Assembly (NCBI GenBank): GCA_002964805.2 | Contig: PUDQ02000066.1 | Location: 1,116,001 to 1,180,000, forward strand | Length of the DNA stretch: 64,000 nt | Direction of reading: 5' to 3' | DNA from: Trametes villosa | Lineage: Eukaryota > Basidiomycota > Agaricomycetes > Polyporales > Polyporaceae | In this document: positions 12,057-22,578 of the stretch, piece after piece | Layout of the letters: each line of letters opens with the position of its first letter | How positions within the stretch are numbered: the stretch's first letter is position 1 | Made by a program: the position numbers and the translations under genes | Notes under the pieces: generated by a model | Told to the model about the DNA's origin: nothing | Seen by the model: only the letters and a program-made list of their open reading frames with translations | Databases searched by the model: none

Positions 12057-14121
12057 ATGTCGTCCACGGGATACCTTAGCCGTACTCGCCACCTGCTTCC
12101 GACGCCTCTCTTCTCTTTACAGGTGCATTCCATGAACGACCGCAGTCGCGCTCTATTATCATACGAGAAAGCCAAGGCGATTGGGCTCGCGTACGGTGAG
12201 TCCGAGAAAACGTGACGCGAGATCTGACTTCTCAATCCGCCGGCATGTAGACGTTTCTTCACAGGACTTACTCTCACTTTCTCCAAAGTTCTGGCAGATG
12301 CATAACGACCCGATTGCTCTGTTGGATGGAGCGGCGATGACGCTCCTCACCATTCAGTACAATCTCTGCGCAGGGACTATCGCGCGTTACGCACACGATC
12401 GACCTGAGCTGGCCTCACTGGTAGAGGATTTGCTGCAGTATCGCAAGCAGTTTGTGCTTCCCTTCCATCGGCTGCTACGCGTCTGCTGACCTACGGTTTC
12501 CAGTGGCCAGTTTATGCTCACTGAGCTCGGCCATGGGCTCGACATTGGAAATATGGAGACAACTGCCACTCTGCTCCCCTCGGGAGAGTTTGTCCTGAAT
12601 TCTCCGACCCCCGGTTCCGCGAAGTATGTCCGAAGGTTGGCGGGTGGTCGATTTGCTCATGGAGGTGAACAGGTTCATGCCCCCCACTGCCCCGGCAGGC
12701 TTGCCATGCGTTGCAGTAGTATTCGCAAATCTCATCGTCAATGGAGAAAATCGCGGACACCGGCCTTTCGTCGTCCCGCTCAACGACGGCAAACAGATGT
12801 GCACCGGCGTGCAGTCAAGGTGCGTTCTTCGCAGGAGAGTTGTCGGTACCCTTTGATCTCATGTAATGCACTTCCTAGGCTACTGCCCTTCCGCGGCGGC
12901 ACCCACCCTATCATGCACTCCCTGACAACATTCCGGAATGTCAGGCTGCCCCGCGGCGCGGCGCTTGGATCGTTAGAAAAGACCACGAACATCCACGCCA
13001 ACCTCATGGACGTCATACGCCGAGTGTCCATTGGGACCATCGCCATAGGCTGCCTGACACTGCCAGCCATGCAGTGCACTGCTACAATCGGCGCGCTCTA
13101 CTCCCTCCGCCGTCACGTCGGGAGCCCGGAGAAGCGTACGCCTATCCTCGCCTTCCGCACGCAACATGCGCCGATTCTCGCGGCAGTGGCCAATGCGTAC
13201 GTGATGCAAGCACTGCAATGCTGGGCAATCGAGAAGTTCTGCGACGCTCGTCTGGATGCGAGCGTGCGCCGCGGCGTTGCGGCCGTTTTCAAGAGCGTCA
13301 TGGTGCAGCACTCGCAACAGGACGTCCTCGCGGTGTCCGAGCGATGCGGCGCACAAGGCCTGTTCGCGCACAATCAGCTGAGCTGCTTTCATGTGAGGGC
13401 AGTCTGCGTACGTTGGGGCCTCACTCATTTTGATCTTTATCGTTTCACAGGGTGAAGTCCGAGGACTCGCCATTGCCGAGGGCGATGTCCTGGGACTCGC
13501 TATTCGTATGTGACCGCGTCAATATCGGAGGTCATACGCTTGATACTGAACAGTCCTGTACTAGGCCTTGTGAACGAGCTCCTGCTCGGAAGGTACACGC
13601 TTCCGCCGCCTGCAAGCCCCACATCTCTCCTCGCGCGCCACGAAGCCGGACTCTTTGCGGACCTGCGCAAGATCTCGCAAGGCGGGCAACACCACCGCAG
13701 CAGCGAGGTGAACCGACTCGTCCTCCCGCGTTGCCTCCCAATGATGGAAGCGATCGGTCATCGCATGGCGTACGACGCGGCCGTCGCGGCCGGCGTGCGC
13801 CCTGCTCTCGTGGAGCTGTACGTCGCGAACATCGTCAAGCTCGACGCAGCGTGGTACGTGGAGAACGCGGGGCTTGGGCGTTTGGCACAGGAAGAGATGG
13901 AGGCGCGAGCGGTGGACGCAGTGCTGCCCGTGCTGGACGAGCTGGTGAAGGAGATGGACGTCCTCGCATACGTGAGCGCGCCTATTGCGAGCGACGAGCG
14001 GTGGGACGCATTCACCGCGGGCTTGACGACTGTGATGGGGAACGCGCGCACAGTGGAGGTTCTTAGGCCGCATGGTCCGCACCTGGATGGTCGGACCGAG
14101 GCGATGAGGTCTCATCTATGA
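12057..14121 (+). CDS. acyl-CoA oxidase/dehydrogenase-like enzyme, copy B (peroxisomal)
   Basis: Paralog of the gene at 1574-3635, expected to share its reaction on acyl-CoA. Exons 12057-12195, 12251-12449, 12504-12623, 12673-12819, 12879-13392, 13451-13505 and 13565-14121 give 576 residues. The first six exons have exactly the same lengths as in copy A, with introns in the same phases. TELGHGLDIGN, LLPFRGG, SVMVQHSQQ, LVNELLLGR and the HRMAYDAAVAAGVRPAL helix are conserved, and the protein also ends in -SHL. The ATG at 12057 is preferred to the internal one at 12132 because both copies align through the extra 25 residues (RTxHL...PLFS..VHSM). Codon choice differs between the copies at many third positions, so the duplication is not very recent. 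Confidence 0.85.
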
Positions 14122-14502
14122 ATCATGCTTTTCACTGCGTAGCCGTCAATGGCATTTTGAATAGATGGTATTGCTATTACCGTGTGTACCGGACGCTATT
14201 TGTGACAGCTCTGTAGATTCTTCTGACGCAGCTAATGCCCGTGCGATATTGTGTTAACCTTCCAAGGGACTTGGAATCGCTTTCAGACATGGACGCCAAC
14301 TCCGGGAGGAGCTACAGATAGTCGGCGAATTCAACCAAATATAAAATAATCCGCTCAACGACAAGGTAGAGCTCGAGCTACCGGGGCGAGGTCACAACCC
14401 GTGAACACATAGCGCGTGTTACAAAATACAACATGGTGAATTATTCTACAGTCTATACCACTTCTACGCCCACGTCGGCGAAGGGCCCCCTTCCGACCTC
14501 CC
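14122..14502. other. convergent intergenic spacer
   Basis: 3' flanks of copy B (plus) and of the transcription factor gene (minus). No gene or clear terminator motif seen. Confidence 0.5.
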
Positions 14503-15141
14503 TCACGGGTACATGTGCGCGAACACGGACGGAAAGTGCAGCATCGGGTCGCGCATCGCCTGCAGGAACTCGGGCGAGAAGTGCTGCTGGCCAAACGTGA
14601 AGTCGCCCTGCGGTACGCCCACACCCATACCGATTTGAGCGCCGACGCCTCCCACATTCCCGGCTCCGACGGTGCCAGGCCCAATACCAGACACCGGGCT
14701 TGGAGCGACGCCGGCGCTCGCGTCTTGTTCGAGGTCGGGCCACCAGGAGTCGTAGCCGGGCATGAACGTCGGGAGGGGCGTTGTGGACGGGGTGGACACG
14801 GCGCCGCGGAGTAGCCCACCCGGCGGCTGGCTCTGGTACCCTGTAAAAGCGTACTGGAGACCCGAGGGTGAAGTTTGCACGGAGTGTGCGACGGGGTACG
14901 CTTGGTGCTCTCGTGGGGGCTGCATCGGCTGTGGGGCGTAGGAAGGAGCTAAAGGCGCCAGGGGATGCGTGCTCGGCCGTAGGTGTTTGTTGTACGCCTG
15001 GTCGAGCTCGAACGCGATCTGCGCGGGCCGCTTCTGGCGTGTGTCGGCCGTTCCGGCTGGTGGCGAGGCGTATGCTCTGTCGACGTTGACCTTCGCGTTC
15101 TGGATGAGATGGCGCACGCGGAGCGCCGATGCCCAAGTGGC
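14503..15141 (-). CDS. Zn2Cys6 transcription factor, last exon (separated by the LINE)
   Basis: Last exon (213 codons with stop) of the regulator whose other exons are at 28242-31852. It begins at 15141, directly after an intron acceptor (ATGTTAG), with ATWASALRVRHLIQNAKVNVD. This continues in frame from LLGMEA-type sequence ending at 28242. Such a segment (TWPSA.RA.ELL) closes the fungal transcription factor homology region in this family. The remainder is a Pro/Gly/Ser/Gln-rich tail ending FAHMYP, as in activation-type C-termini. The acceptor side of the host intron carries one copy of the LINE target duplication at 15175-15190. Confidence 0.8.
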   Translation of the reverse strand, partial: ATWASALRVRHLIQNAKVNVDRAYASPPAGTADTRQKRPAQIAFELDQAYNKHLRPSTHPLAPLAPSYAPQPMQPPREHQAYPVAHSVQTSPSGLQYAFTGYQSQPPGGLLRGAVSTPSTTPLPTFMPGYDSWWPDLEQDASAGVAPSPVSGIGPGTVGAGNVGGVGAQIGMGVGVPQGDFTFGQQHFSPEFLQAMRDPMLHFPSVFAHMYP

Positions 15142-15174
15142 CTAACATGGGAGCTCAGTCGAAGGGGCGGGATG

Positions 15175-15190
15175 AAGAAACATCTGTCAA
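15175..15190. repeat. target-site duplication of the LINE, left copy
   Basis: The 16 bases AAGAAACATCTGTCAA recur exactly at 28221-28236. The copies immediately bracket the element. Confidence 0.9.
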
Positions 15191-15786
15191 GGGCTCCTCT
15201 TACTCGTACCACCATCATGGTCGGTTCTTTCCCACGGTTGAGCATTGGAGCTGCTCGTCGTGGGGACCACACAACCTACACAACGCCAACGTAAACGTAA
15301 TATATGAAGCCAGCCCACACCTCAAAGGAGTGCACCGGAGCCTGACAGTACTCAAACGGAGAGGAAGCCCTGAGGTATGTAAAGAAGTAACGGGCCAGAA
15401 AGGCACCCCAGGCGTAAGCGAAACGAGGTAAGGAAGGCAGGCGTAGTGGGACGAGCCCGAGTATGCGAAAGCGTAGTAAAGCCCGCGGGCAAGCAAACAG
15501 AACACTCCTCGGAGTGCCGCCCCTAGGGGTGAGAGCCTTCGGGCCCTTGGGTAGTGACGTGGACGAGCAGAGGCCAGTCGGGCTCAGGGCGTGAAGGGCG
15601 CTAAAGTAGGGCGCTAAAAGCTGTACCGGGTAATGGCTGAAAGCGGGCCGGACCAGACGAGAGACAGCGGTGGGGTGCGAGTAGAAGCGGAAGCAACGAT
15701 ATACGACGTGCACGTAGGAGAACGCAATAAATGCGAGGTCTATCTATAGCAGCAAAGCCCGTGACGAACCGTCAGGACTCGCAGAG
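15191..15786 (+). other. LINE 5' leader
   Basis: Purine-rich plus strand with no long plus-strand frame. It probably holds the internal promoter expected of a LINE, but no element could be named. Confidence 0.4.
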
Positions 15787-16959
15787 TTGAAGCATCGCGA
15801 AGAGGGGGTGTGGCAAATGGCGGGGCAAAAACTAGGAAAACGAAGAGTCCGAAAACACAAAGGTGCCCGAGGTGAGACCACGCTGAAGGCCACAAGCCGG
15901 CCGCAACAAACAGGCCGGACCCTCCCCTCCCCCAGGAGGACTACAGGACAGATTAGGAAGCGCAGGCACGCACAGGTGGGGAGTGGACGGGGGCCGAACA
16001 GCCATTACGCTCTACCTGCAAGAAGTGAAGGCGCGGACGCCCCGGGGCCAACAAAAGGTCCAAGGCGCCGCGCATGCCTCCCACCCCAACCGCCACCCCG
16101 CTGCCGCCCCTGCACCGTACCTCCCCCCACAATGCACCCCAGCAACTCCGCCGAGCTGAAACTCGTGAGGCTCCCGACGCCTATGCCTGTGGAGGTCTGG
16201 GATGCGCCCTCGTCCACCGACACTGAGTGGGAGAAAACATACACAGTAGCCGCTCCCACCAGAATCCCCCTCCAACTGCAGCTTTGTGTGCAACTTATCC
16301 AAGCAGCGCACTACGGCCCGCGCCCAATCACGACGGAGAAGCCAGGGGCCGCCCACAACGGGCAGCAGACGATCCTCACGATTGCTGGCCCCGTTGTCAG
16401 CATCAGGGACGGCGAACGGGGGAGCTTCACAGTGGTCGTCAGGAACCTCTTCGAGGGAGAGAAGGTCACGCATGCCCTCCTGCGAGTTGCGCCGTACAGT
16501 GGGGTGGAAGTGCAGACGTGTATTGCGGACGCCCTAGCGGACAAGCTGGGTGCGCTCATCATGCTAGCCGATGAAGAAGGATGCGACGTCGCAGCTCTCG
16601 GCCACAAAGCGACCACCCCGCGCGCCCAGTACGCCCCGTACACCGCGAAGGACCTAGGTACGCCCAGCGCGCTCCCCGACGTCAAGATCATCCCGGCGAG
16701 CCCGTCGGATGGAGGCAGCAGTGGAGACCCAGCGACGGCCGACGCCCTCCAGAAGAGGAAGCGTAGAGATAAGGGCAAAGTAGCGAGCAGGGAGCAATGG
16801 TCGGCGGACGGACGCTATGTGCTCCCCTGTAGAGTCCCGCGGGGAAAGCGGGTCCACGAGGCCGAGGAGGAGGAGAGAACGGAGCGACTCAGACGCGCCA
16901 GGAGAGACGATGGGACATATGAAGGATGGAGGGAATGGCGCACGCCGGGGGGCGCCTGA
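15787..16959 (+). CDS. LINE-encoded protein of unknown function, 390 aa (5' ORF a)
   Basis: Not recognised. The first ~115 residues are basic and proline-rich; the in-frame ATG at 16132 (MHPSNSAELKL) could be the real start. A compact region at about residues 165-260 contains YGPRPITTE, then AGPVV (200-204), then GSFTVVVRN (212-220). The same pattern, GPR..T / GPIV / F..LVVRN, occurs in the next ORF, so the two may be copies of one domain. The C-terminal third is charged (KRKRRDKGK, RGKRVHEAEEEE). It sits on the LINE coding strand inside the target duplications. Composition (purine-rich, Pro/Ala/Arg-rich) matches ORF1. An RNA-binding or gag-accessory role is only a guess. Confidence 0.6.
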   Translation: MKHREEGVWQMAGQKLGKRRVRKHKGARGETTLKATSRPQQTGRTLPSPRRTTGQIRKRRHAQVGSGRGPNSHYALPARSEGADAPGPTKGPRRRACLPPQPPPRCRPCTVPPPTMHPSNSAELKLVRLPTPMPVEVWDAPSSTDTEWEKTYTVAAPTRIPLQLQLCVQLIQAAHYGPRPITTEKPGAAHNGQQTILTIAGPVVSIRDGERGSFTVVVRNLFEGEKVTHALLRVAPYSGVEVQTCIADALADKLGALIMLADEEGCDVAALGHKATTPRAQYAPYTAKDLGTPSALPDVKIIPASPSDGGSSGDPATADALQKRKRRDKGKVASREQWSADGRYVLPCRVPRGKRVHEAEEEERTERLRRARRDDGTYEGWREWRTPGGA

Positions 16960-17164
16960 GGCGCGAGGAGGCGTAGCAAACAGTAGGGCTACAGCGAATG
17001 GAAATGAAGGCGGTGCATGCGAGCTACAAAGCACATCAGCAAGTAAGATAAGGCGCAAGTAAAGAGCCGGACCGGCGGCGGATCCAAGAGCGAGCCTGGC
17101 AGCAAGAGCCTGCCGCCCGCTGGGTTTAAATAAGAATAGGGTTGAGACGGGTCGTTCCCCCTCG

Positions 17165-17830
17165 ATGGACCGAACCACCACTATCCCCATCATCCTCTTC
17201 CTCCGCACCAGGGATGGCTCCCTGGAAGCCATACCAGCCATACCCCTCAGGGGGGGCATCCCCCTCCTCACCGTGGCACTCGCGCCCGCCAAGCCTCTCG
17301 AATACGGGGACGTAATTAAGACTCACCTGCTGGGGCCAAGGCTCAGCACACACCCGTTCAGCCCGAGGGAAACGCCACCACTGTCGTCGGTGGACCTAGG
17401 CGTGGAAGGGCCAATCGTTGCGGCAAGAAGGATAGGAGACAGTTTCGCCGAGCTAGTCGTGAGGAATGAGGGGAGGTGCAAGGCGAAGTACGTGGCGATC
17501 CTCATGCACGCGATGCCGAAGATCACGATCGCCAAAGAAGTATGGGAGCAGCTGAGGTCGAATGGAGGATGGGACGCACGAGATGGAAGGCTCCCGGCCG
17601 AGTACATTCAGTGCCGCCCGGCGCCTCACAGGGGGAGGAATGCGGTGGAGCTTGGCGAACGTCCGGGGGTCCGAGAGACAGAAATACTGGGTGCGAACGG
17701 AGAGGGCGACAGGCGGTGGGCGAACGAGATGGAGCTGGCAGGCCTCGCTAGCGCGCTGGGTAGAAGGTTCCAGTCGGCCGCGAAGCCAAAACCGCTCGAG
17801 CGCAGCGACAAGAGGGGAGGACGAGAGTAG
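17165..17830 (+). CDS. LINE-encoded protein of unknown function, 221 aa (5' ORF b)
   Basis: Not recognised. It begins MDRTTTIPIILFLRTRDG and has GPRLSTH near residue 57, GPIV at 82-85 and LVVRN at 97-101, then a helix-like stretch (AKYVAILMHAMP) matching EKVTHALLRVAP of the preceding ORF. That alignment suggests an internal duplication within the element. The C-terminal half is charged and glycine-rich. No zinc knuckle, coiled coil or enzyme motif was seen. ORF a ends at 16959, so the spacing is about 200 bases. Whether it is translated is unknown. Confidence 0.55.
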   Translation: MDRTTTIPIILFLRTRDGSLEAIPAIPLRGGIPLLTVALAPAKPLEYGDVIKTHLLGPRLSTHPFSPRETPPLSSVDLGVEGPIVAARRIGDSFAELVVRNEGRCKAKYVAILMHAMPKITIAKEVWEQLRSNGGWDARDGRLPAEYIQCRPAPHRGRNAVELGERPGVRETEILGANGEGDRRWANEMELAGLASALGRRFQSAAKPKPLERSDKRGGRE

Positions 17831-19133
17831 CTGTGGGGTCAAAGAGGGGAGCGAGTAGCACAAGCACGAACGAACCTGACATACGGAGACTGTTGTGCGA
17901 CATACATACCGAGAGCCACACATAGGCCGAATGCTATAAGGGAGCCCGGGCTATGCCAAACCCAACTGGGCAAAGTAAAACCCCTGTAGGGCAGGCGCCC
18001 TGACATCTGGCAGCCCAGAGCCGCCGAGCGCCTGGAGCCAAGACGATGGCAGAGGGGACAGTGGCAAACAAGGCTAAACAAACATGTTAAGTCAGCTCAG
18101 CACAAAGCGGGAAGGCAGAAGGGAAACAGCACCTAGGAGCGCGTCCCAGGGAAGCGCAGCGCCCCTAACCGATGCACTGTACGACAAGAGATGAAGGGGC
18201 GGAGAGAATCTGAGGAACGAGTCAGAAGACGCCGAGAAAAGGACAAGTGAAGCGCAGAGGACGAGCACGGAGTGAGAGTCAGCCACGGAATCCAAATATG
18301 AACAAACTATCACGTACTGTTGTATACGTACACCGGAAAAACGTCCGGAGGCTGTGTGGAGCGAGAGCCAATAGAAGGGCAGGAATAATGCGTGCGGTGC
18401 CATTGGCCGAAGCTGATCAGCGCTAAGCGAGCCTTACACGTAAAACCAACAATGTGTACCAGGGAGAGAGGCCCGTTGCGACGTGCCACCTCCCACCTCT
18501 ACTCGCCTCCCCGAACATCCCCAAGGACGAAGGCAGATCCTCCCCGACAACGCTCCCCGAGCGGGGAAAGAGAGACACTAAGAGACCAATCAAGTAAGCC
18601 AGGGGCGCGAGTGAACTGGCATAAGACTGACCTGGAGAAGGACAATGCAGAAACCGTCGCCCGCACAGCACCGGGGTCCGCAACACACGCCGGGGAGCCC
18701 GATAGACGTGGACCTAGCGCAGAACCCGCCGCGCGGGGTCGCCTGATATGGCGAGGCCGTCCGGCGCCCCGAACCCTGCGCAGCCGACAAGGTAGACGAG
18801 CAACCAAAACGCGAAGGAGCGCCTCGCTACGCGCGAGGGCACAGGCCTGGAGACCAAAGTAAGCCCCCGCCCCGCCCAAAAACGGACGATGCTGATGCCG
18901 CAACGCGCGGTAGGAGCGCGATGCATTACCGCGACCGAGCACGCCCGTGCATAAGCAAGCGGAACGATCGGGGAAACCAGCAAAAAACACGGCTGCGTGC
19001 TGGGTAAAGTGAGTAAATTTCAGACGGAGAAGAAACCGAGGCACTTATAAGCCGAAGGGCAGCAGGGGAGAACGCATCCTTCAGCCCGCTCCCAATCGCC
19101 CAAACCACTCCCCAACATCAGACATCACACACA
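17831..19133 (+). other. LINE spacer between ORF b and ORF1
   Basis: 1.3 kb, purine-rich on the plus strand. A plus frame at 18392-18862 and minus frames show no family signature and look like composition effects. It could hold a second promoter or leader for ORF1. Confidence 0.4.
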
Positions 19134-21779
19134 ATGGCCGCAACGCCCTCCTCCCATCCCCTGCCCACCTCGAATTTATCCACCCCCACCCCTCAGCCGA
19201 AAGGTGCTGCCCGCGGGCCAGTCCAAATGCTCGGCGAAAGGCCCGACTCCTACGCCGACGCAGTCGTGCGGCCGCGCTCCCCGCCCAGGCCCAAGTCTCC
19301 GGCTAAGAGGCTCGAGGCGATCCACCAAGTCCTGATAGCCACGGCGCGAGAGCGAGAGATCTGGGAAGAGGCCGAAAGGGCAGAAAAAGTGAGCCAGTGC
19401 GCCCCCCACGGAAGGATGACGAAACTAACATGCGATAAGGACGGCGAGGCCCAGTCCACTAGGGACATGGCGGGAGACCTGCTCACCGACGGGCTCCCCG
19501 AGGAGGGACCGTCTGAGCTCCCCCAGCTCACCGACTCCGACGTGTACGACTCGTCGTTGCAGGCCGAGGCAGCGGGAGGGAGCGGACGCGCCAGCCCCGG
19601 TGTGGACGGCAGCAGCGGCGCCCCCTCCACGCAGGCGTCCCCCGGACTAGCCAACCCCCCGCGCTGCGAGGTCGGCAGCGGCCCGCAGGCCGTGGCAGTG
19701 GGCGGCGCGATGGGCAGTCCCGATAGAGAGGAGAAGGTTGAGGAGATGGAGATGGACGGGGCCGGTCGACGCGACTCCCCGCCCGCAGGGCCTCAGGACG
19801 CGCAAGAGGAGGAGACGGAGCGGAAGAGGAAGAGGCAGAAGACCGGGGCGGAGGACGCACCGCCGGCGCCGAAGCTGGCGTCCATCCGGTTCCGGAAGTA
19901 CAAGGACGCACCCGTCCACAGGCAGGCGGCGAGGCGGGCCAGCATCGCAGTGGGCGGGTGGAGGAAGGAGGTCCTGGACGCCACAGGCCCAGGAGACGGA
20001 GCGGGGCCCTCCCGCTTCGTCGACGAGGATGACCAAAGGCGCGTCGCCGCCACGCCGCCACCGCCCGAGCTACGACCAGTAAGCATGGCCAACGATGACC
20101 GAGACGTGCCTGAGCTGAAGCTCCCCCCTCTCCAGGCAACGCCGTACCCCGTGCGCGGCAGCCGGGCGGGCAAGCAGAGGGCGCGCGACGACGAGTCGGA
20201 GCGCAGCCAGGGGGAGCAGGAGGACATGCTCGTCGACGCTCCGCAGACGCGGCTGGACGAGGCCGACGAAGACGAACAGGACGCGCGCGCGCAACCAGAC
20301 GACGCCCCACCAGGAGCCCAGAACCCTCCCCCGCGAGGCCCGCCCGCGCCTGTCGGGCGCACCGCGGTGATCCCGGCCGCCCTCAGAGTCCGGGAGAGGG
20401 CCTCGCCCGCACCCGAGCGCGCCACGTACAGCCCCGAACCATGGGCTGCCCACGCGCCGCCCGCTCAGCAATGGGGGACCGGCGACAGTAGGGCCGGCAC
20501 GCCTCAACTCCAACAAGTCCCGCCGACTGCAGCCCCGCCGCTGACGCACGAGTACACCCCGACCCCGGCCGGGGGATTCCCCACAATCCACCACCCTCAC
20601 CCCGAAGCCCTCATCATGGGACTCGACGCAGGGCGCATAGCGGACATCTGGGACGGCAAGGAGACCGTCCTGCTCCTTGACCCCTGGAACATGCGCGCAC
20701 CGAAGCCAGGTCAAGTGCCCGCCCTCACAGAAGCGATCACGAAGGCCGTGACCGACGAGACCGAGGAGGACGACTTCGTGGTCATCGCGCCCGAGCCGGC
20801 GCGCGCGCCCGACGGGACCCCACTCGGCGAACCCCGTGGATGGACACTCAGAGGGCTCTCGATCCCCGGAGCGGAGAAGATGAAGATTCGTGGAGTGATA
20901 TCCGGGAAGGAGGTGACCTTCTCGGTGCACAGCACGGATCTCTTCATCCCTGAATGCCTCGTAACGGTCGGCCCCTTCGTCGTGGACGCCCGGAACGACA
21001 TCGAGAACACGGTCAAGAAGGCCTTCGGTGGGAAGGAAGTCCGAGCGGAGATCCGTAAGCACGTCGCAAACAACAGCGCGTACCACCACTACCCCACGCA
21101 GGAGGACGCGGTGCAAGCGGTCATCAACTCGATCAACGTCCGCGTCGAGAAGCTGTCCAACCGGCACATCAACGCCGTAGTCTTCTGCGCGTCCCCAGCA
21201 GGCACGACGGAGGAGTGGGTAAGCTGGAGGGACTTCATCCTGACAGTCCACTTCGACAGCAAGATCAACCCTCCCACGCGGGCCAAGATCCCGGAGATCT
21301 GTAGGGGGTGCCACTCGGTCGACCACACCACGCATAAGTGCCCTTTCCCGCTCATCCCGGGGTGGAACGCCCCGCCGCCCGGCTGTGGATCCTACGGCAC
21401 CGGCCCGGACAAGGCCTCGGAATCGCACACCTCCGGACACGCACAGGGCGCCGCGAGCACGTACGCGCACACCCACCATTCCCAGGGGCAGTCGACGACG
21501 GCTGGATACGCCCCGAGCACGTACGGCTGGCCGCCTCAGCAGCAGCACCAGCAGCCCCACACCGCGACGCCCCAGGGGTACGGAGCGGGCGGCTGGCAGG
21601 GCCACGACTACACGAGGGGTAGAGGGAGGGCGACTGTGCCTCCCGGCGGCAGGGGCAGAGGCTCGAGGGGACGAGGAGGATCCGCGGGACCCGGCTACGG
21701 GCAAGGAGGGCCGGGGACGCCCGCGCCACGCGGTGGGCCGTCCTCCGGGCACGCCTATGGCTACTATGGCCCGTTCTAA
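19134..21779 (+). CDS. LINE ORF1, gag-like nucleic-acid-binding protein, 881 aa
   Basis: Presumed RNA-binding partner of the retrotransposon RNP. The N-terminal half is disordered, rich in Pro, Asp and Glu, with basic clusters (RKRKRQK). A folded region follows from about residue 480, beginning GGFPTIHHPHPEAL, a motif I recognise from agaricomycete LINE gag proteins. After it comes a CX2CX4HX4C zinc knuckle at residues 723-736 (CRGCHSVDHTTHKC), followed by PFPLIPGWN. The C-terminus is an RG/RGG-rich tail (RGRGSRGRGG). The frame is unbroken. ORF2 lies downstream in the same phase class, separated by about 1 kb that may include a nested insertion. Confidence 0.85.
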   Translation: MAATPSSHPLPTSNLSTPTPQPKGAARGPVQMLGERPDSYADAVVRPRSPPRPKSPAKRLEAIHQVLIATAREREIWEEAERAEKVSQCAPHGRMTKLTCDKDGEAQSTRDMAGDLLTDGLPEEGPSELPQLTDSDVYDSSLQAEAAGGSGRASPGVDGSSGAPSTQASPGLANPPRCEVGSGPQAVAVGGAMGSPDREEKVEEMEMDGAGRRDSPPAGPQDAQEEETERKRKRQKTGAEDAPPAPKLASIRFRKYKDAPVHRQAARRASIAVGGWRKEVLDATGPGDGAGPSRFVDEDDQRRVAATPPPPELRPVSMANDDRDVPELKLPPLQATPYPVRGSRAGKQRARDDESERSQGEQEDMLVDAPQTRLDEADEDEQDARAQPDDAPPGAQNPPPRGPPAPVGRTAVIPAALRVRERASPAPERATYSPEPWAAHAPPAQQWGTGDSRAGTPQLQQVPPTAAPPLTHEYTPTPAGGFPTIHHPHPEALIMGLDAGRIADIWDGKETVLLLDPWNMRAPKPGQVPALTEAITKAVTDETEEDDFVVIAPEPARAPDGTPLGEPRGWTLRGLSIPGAEKMKIRGVISGKEVTFSVHSTDLFIPECLVTVGPFVVDARNDIENTVKKAFGGKEVRAEIRKHVANNSAYHHYPTQEDAVQAVINSINVRVEKLSNRHINAVVFCASPAGTTEEWVSWRDFILTVHFDSKINPPTRAKIPEICRGCHSVDHTTHKCPFPLIPGWNAPPPGCGSYGTGPDKASESHTSGHAQGAASTYAHTHHSQGQSTTAGYAPSTYGWPPQQQHQQPHTATPQGYGAGGWQGHDYTRGRGRATVPPGGRGRGSRGRGGSAGPGYGQGGPGTPAPRGGPSSGHAYGYYGPF

Positions 21780-21804
21780 GCACACAGTAGGGCTCGTAGG
21801 GACA

Positions 21805-22578
21805 TGATGTATTGCAGCATGATGGCTGAATGGTACGCGAATGACCAGTGCACGCAAGTCCGAGCGTAAGGAATGGCAGGCGCGGACGATGATGGGTAGT
21901 CCGCGGCGCTGCGCGGTCCGAGGACACAAGTCCGAGGCCGCCGCGACGCGGGCTCAGTCAGTTCCCTTAGGCTTCGATCGCATCCGCTGCTGCTCATGAC
22001 GTTTGTATCTGATCTTTTGCTTTCTTTACTCAGCTCGCGCGCACGGCGGCGCAGCGCATCGCGACGCCGACGCACTCCGCGCGCGGGTGGTCTTTACTTA
22101 GTAATTCGACGCGGCGCGCGCCCTACACGTGACCGCGTCGCGCCTTCACCCGCCCTCGATCCCGCCCTTCCTTACTATACATCCGCCCCCGACGCCCGAC
22201 GACGACGACTCCTGTGTCGTCATCCGGCTCTCTAGGTACCGGCTCGTTCTTGTATAAAGGCCTCGTCGCGCGCGCTCTCGAATGACATCTTGCTTTTGGC
22301 TTTCATTTTCCGTGCTCGGACTCGACTTCGACATCTCACGCTCGCCTTCGTCCCGCGCCCGTGTGCGCCTCCGACCTCGACTTCGTCTCTCGCGTCCTTG
22401 CTCTGCTCGCGTCTCTCGCGCCTCTTCATGCAACTCGTTGCTGTGCGTGGAGTGATTATCTATTGCTATCTAGGCGACCTCCCTTTGCTTTACATCCTCC
22501 TCTGCTTCTCTCTGTGCTACCCGACGCCCTCGCCACATCGCTAGCTCCCGACCACCCACGGGGTTAGCATCATCATCA
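21805..22578. mobile_element. possible nested solo LTR between ORF1 and ORF2
   Basis: The strong purine bias of the LINE plus strand flips here to pyrimidine-rich sequence. The segment can be bounded by TGATG (21805) and CATCA (ending 22578), complementary ends as in LTRs, and contains a TATA box with downstream C/T-rich sequence. No target-site duplication was found at these edges, so the limits and the identity are tentative. It could instead be an internal promoter of the LINE. Confidence 0.3.
22253..22258 (+). promoter_or_regulatory. TATA box in the ORF1-ORF2 interval
   Basis: TATAAA in TTGTATAAAGG, followed by C/T-rich sequence. It would fit a U3 promoter of an LTR or an internal promoter feeding ORF2. 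Confidence 0.35.

Noticed and set aside
18499..19044. 181-codon minus-strand frame inside the LINE
   Set aside because: Antisense to purine-rich spacer; Arg/Ala/Gly/Cys-rich shadow sequence without a motif.
20070..21929. 619-codon minus-strand frame opposite ORF1
   Set aside because: Exact shadow of the GC-rich ORF1, whose zinc knuckle and gag motifs show which strand codes.
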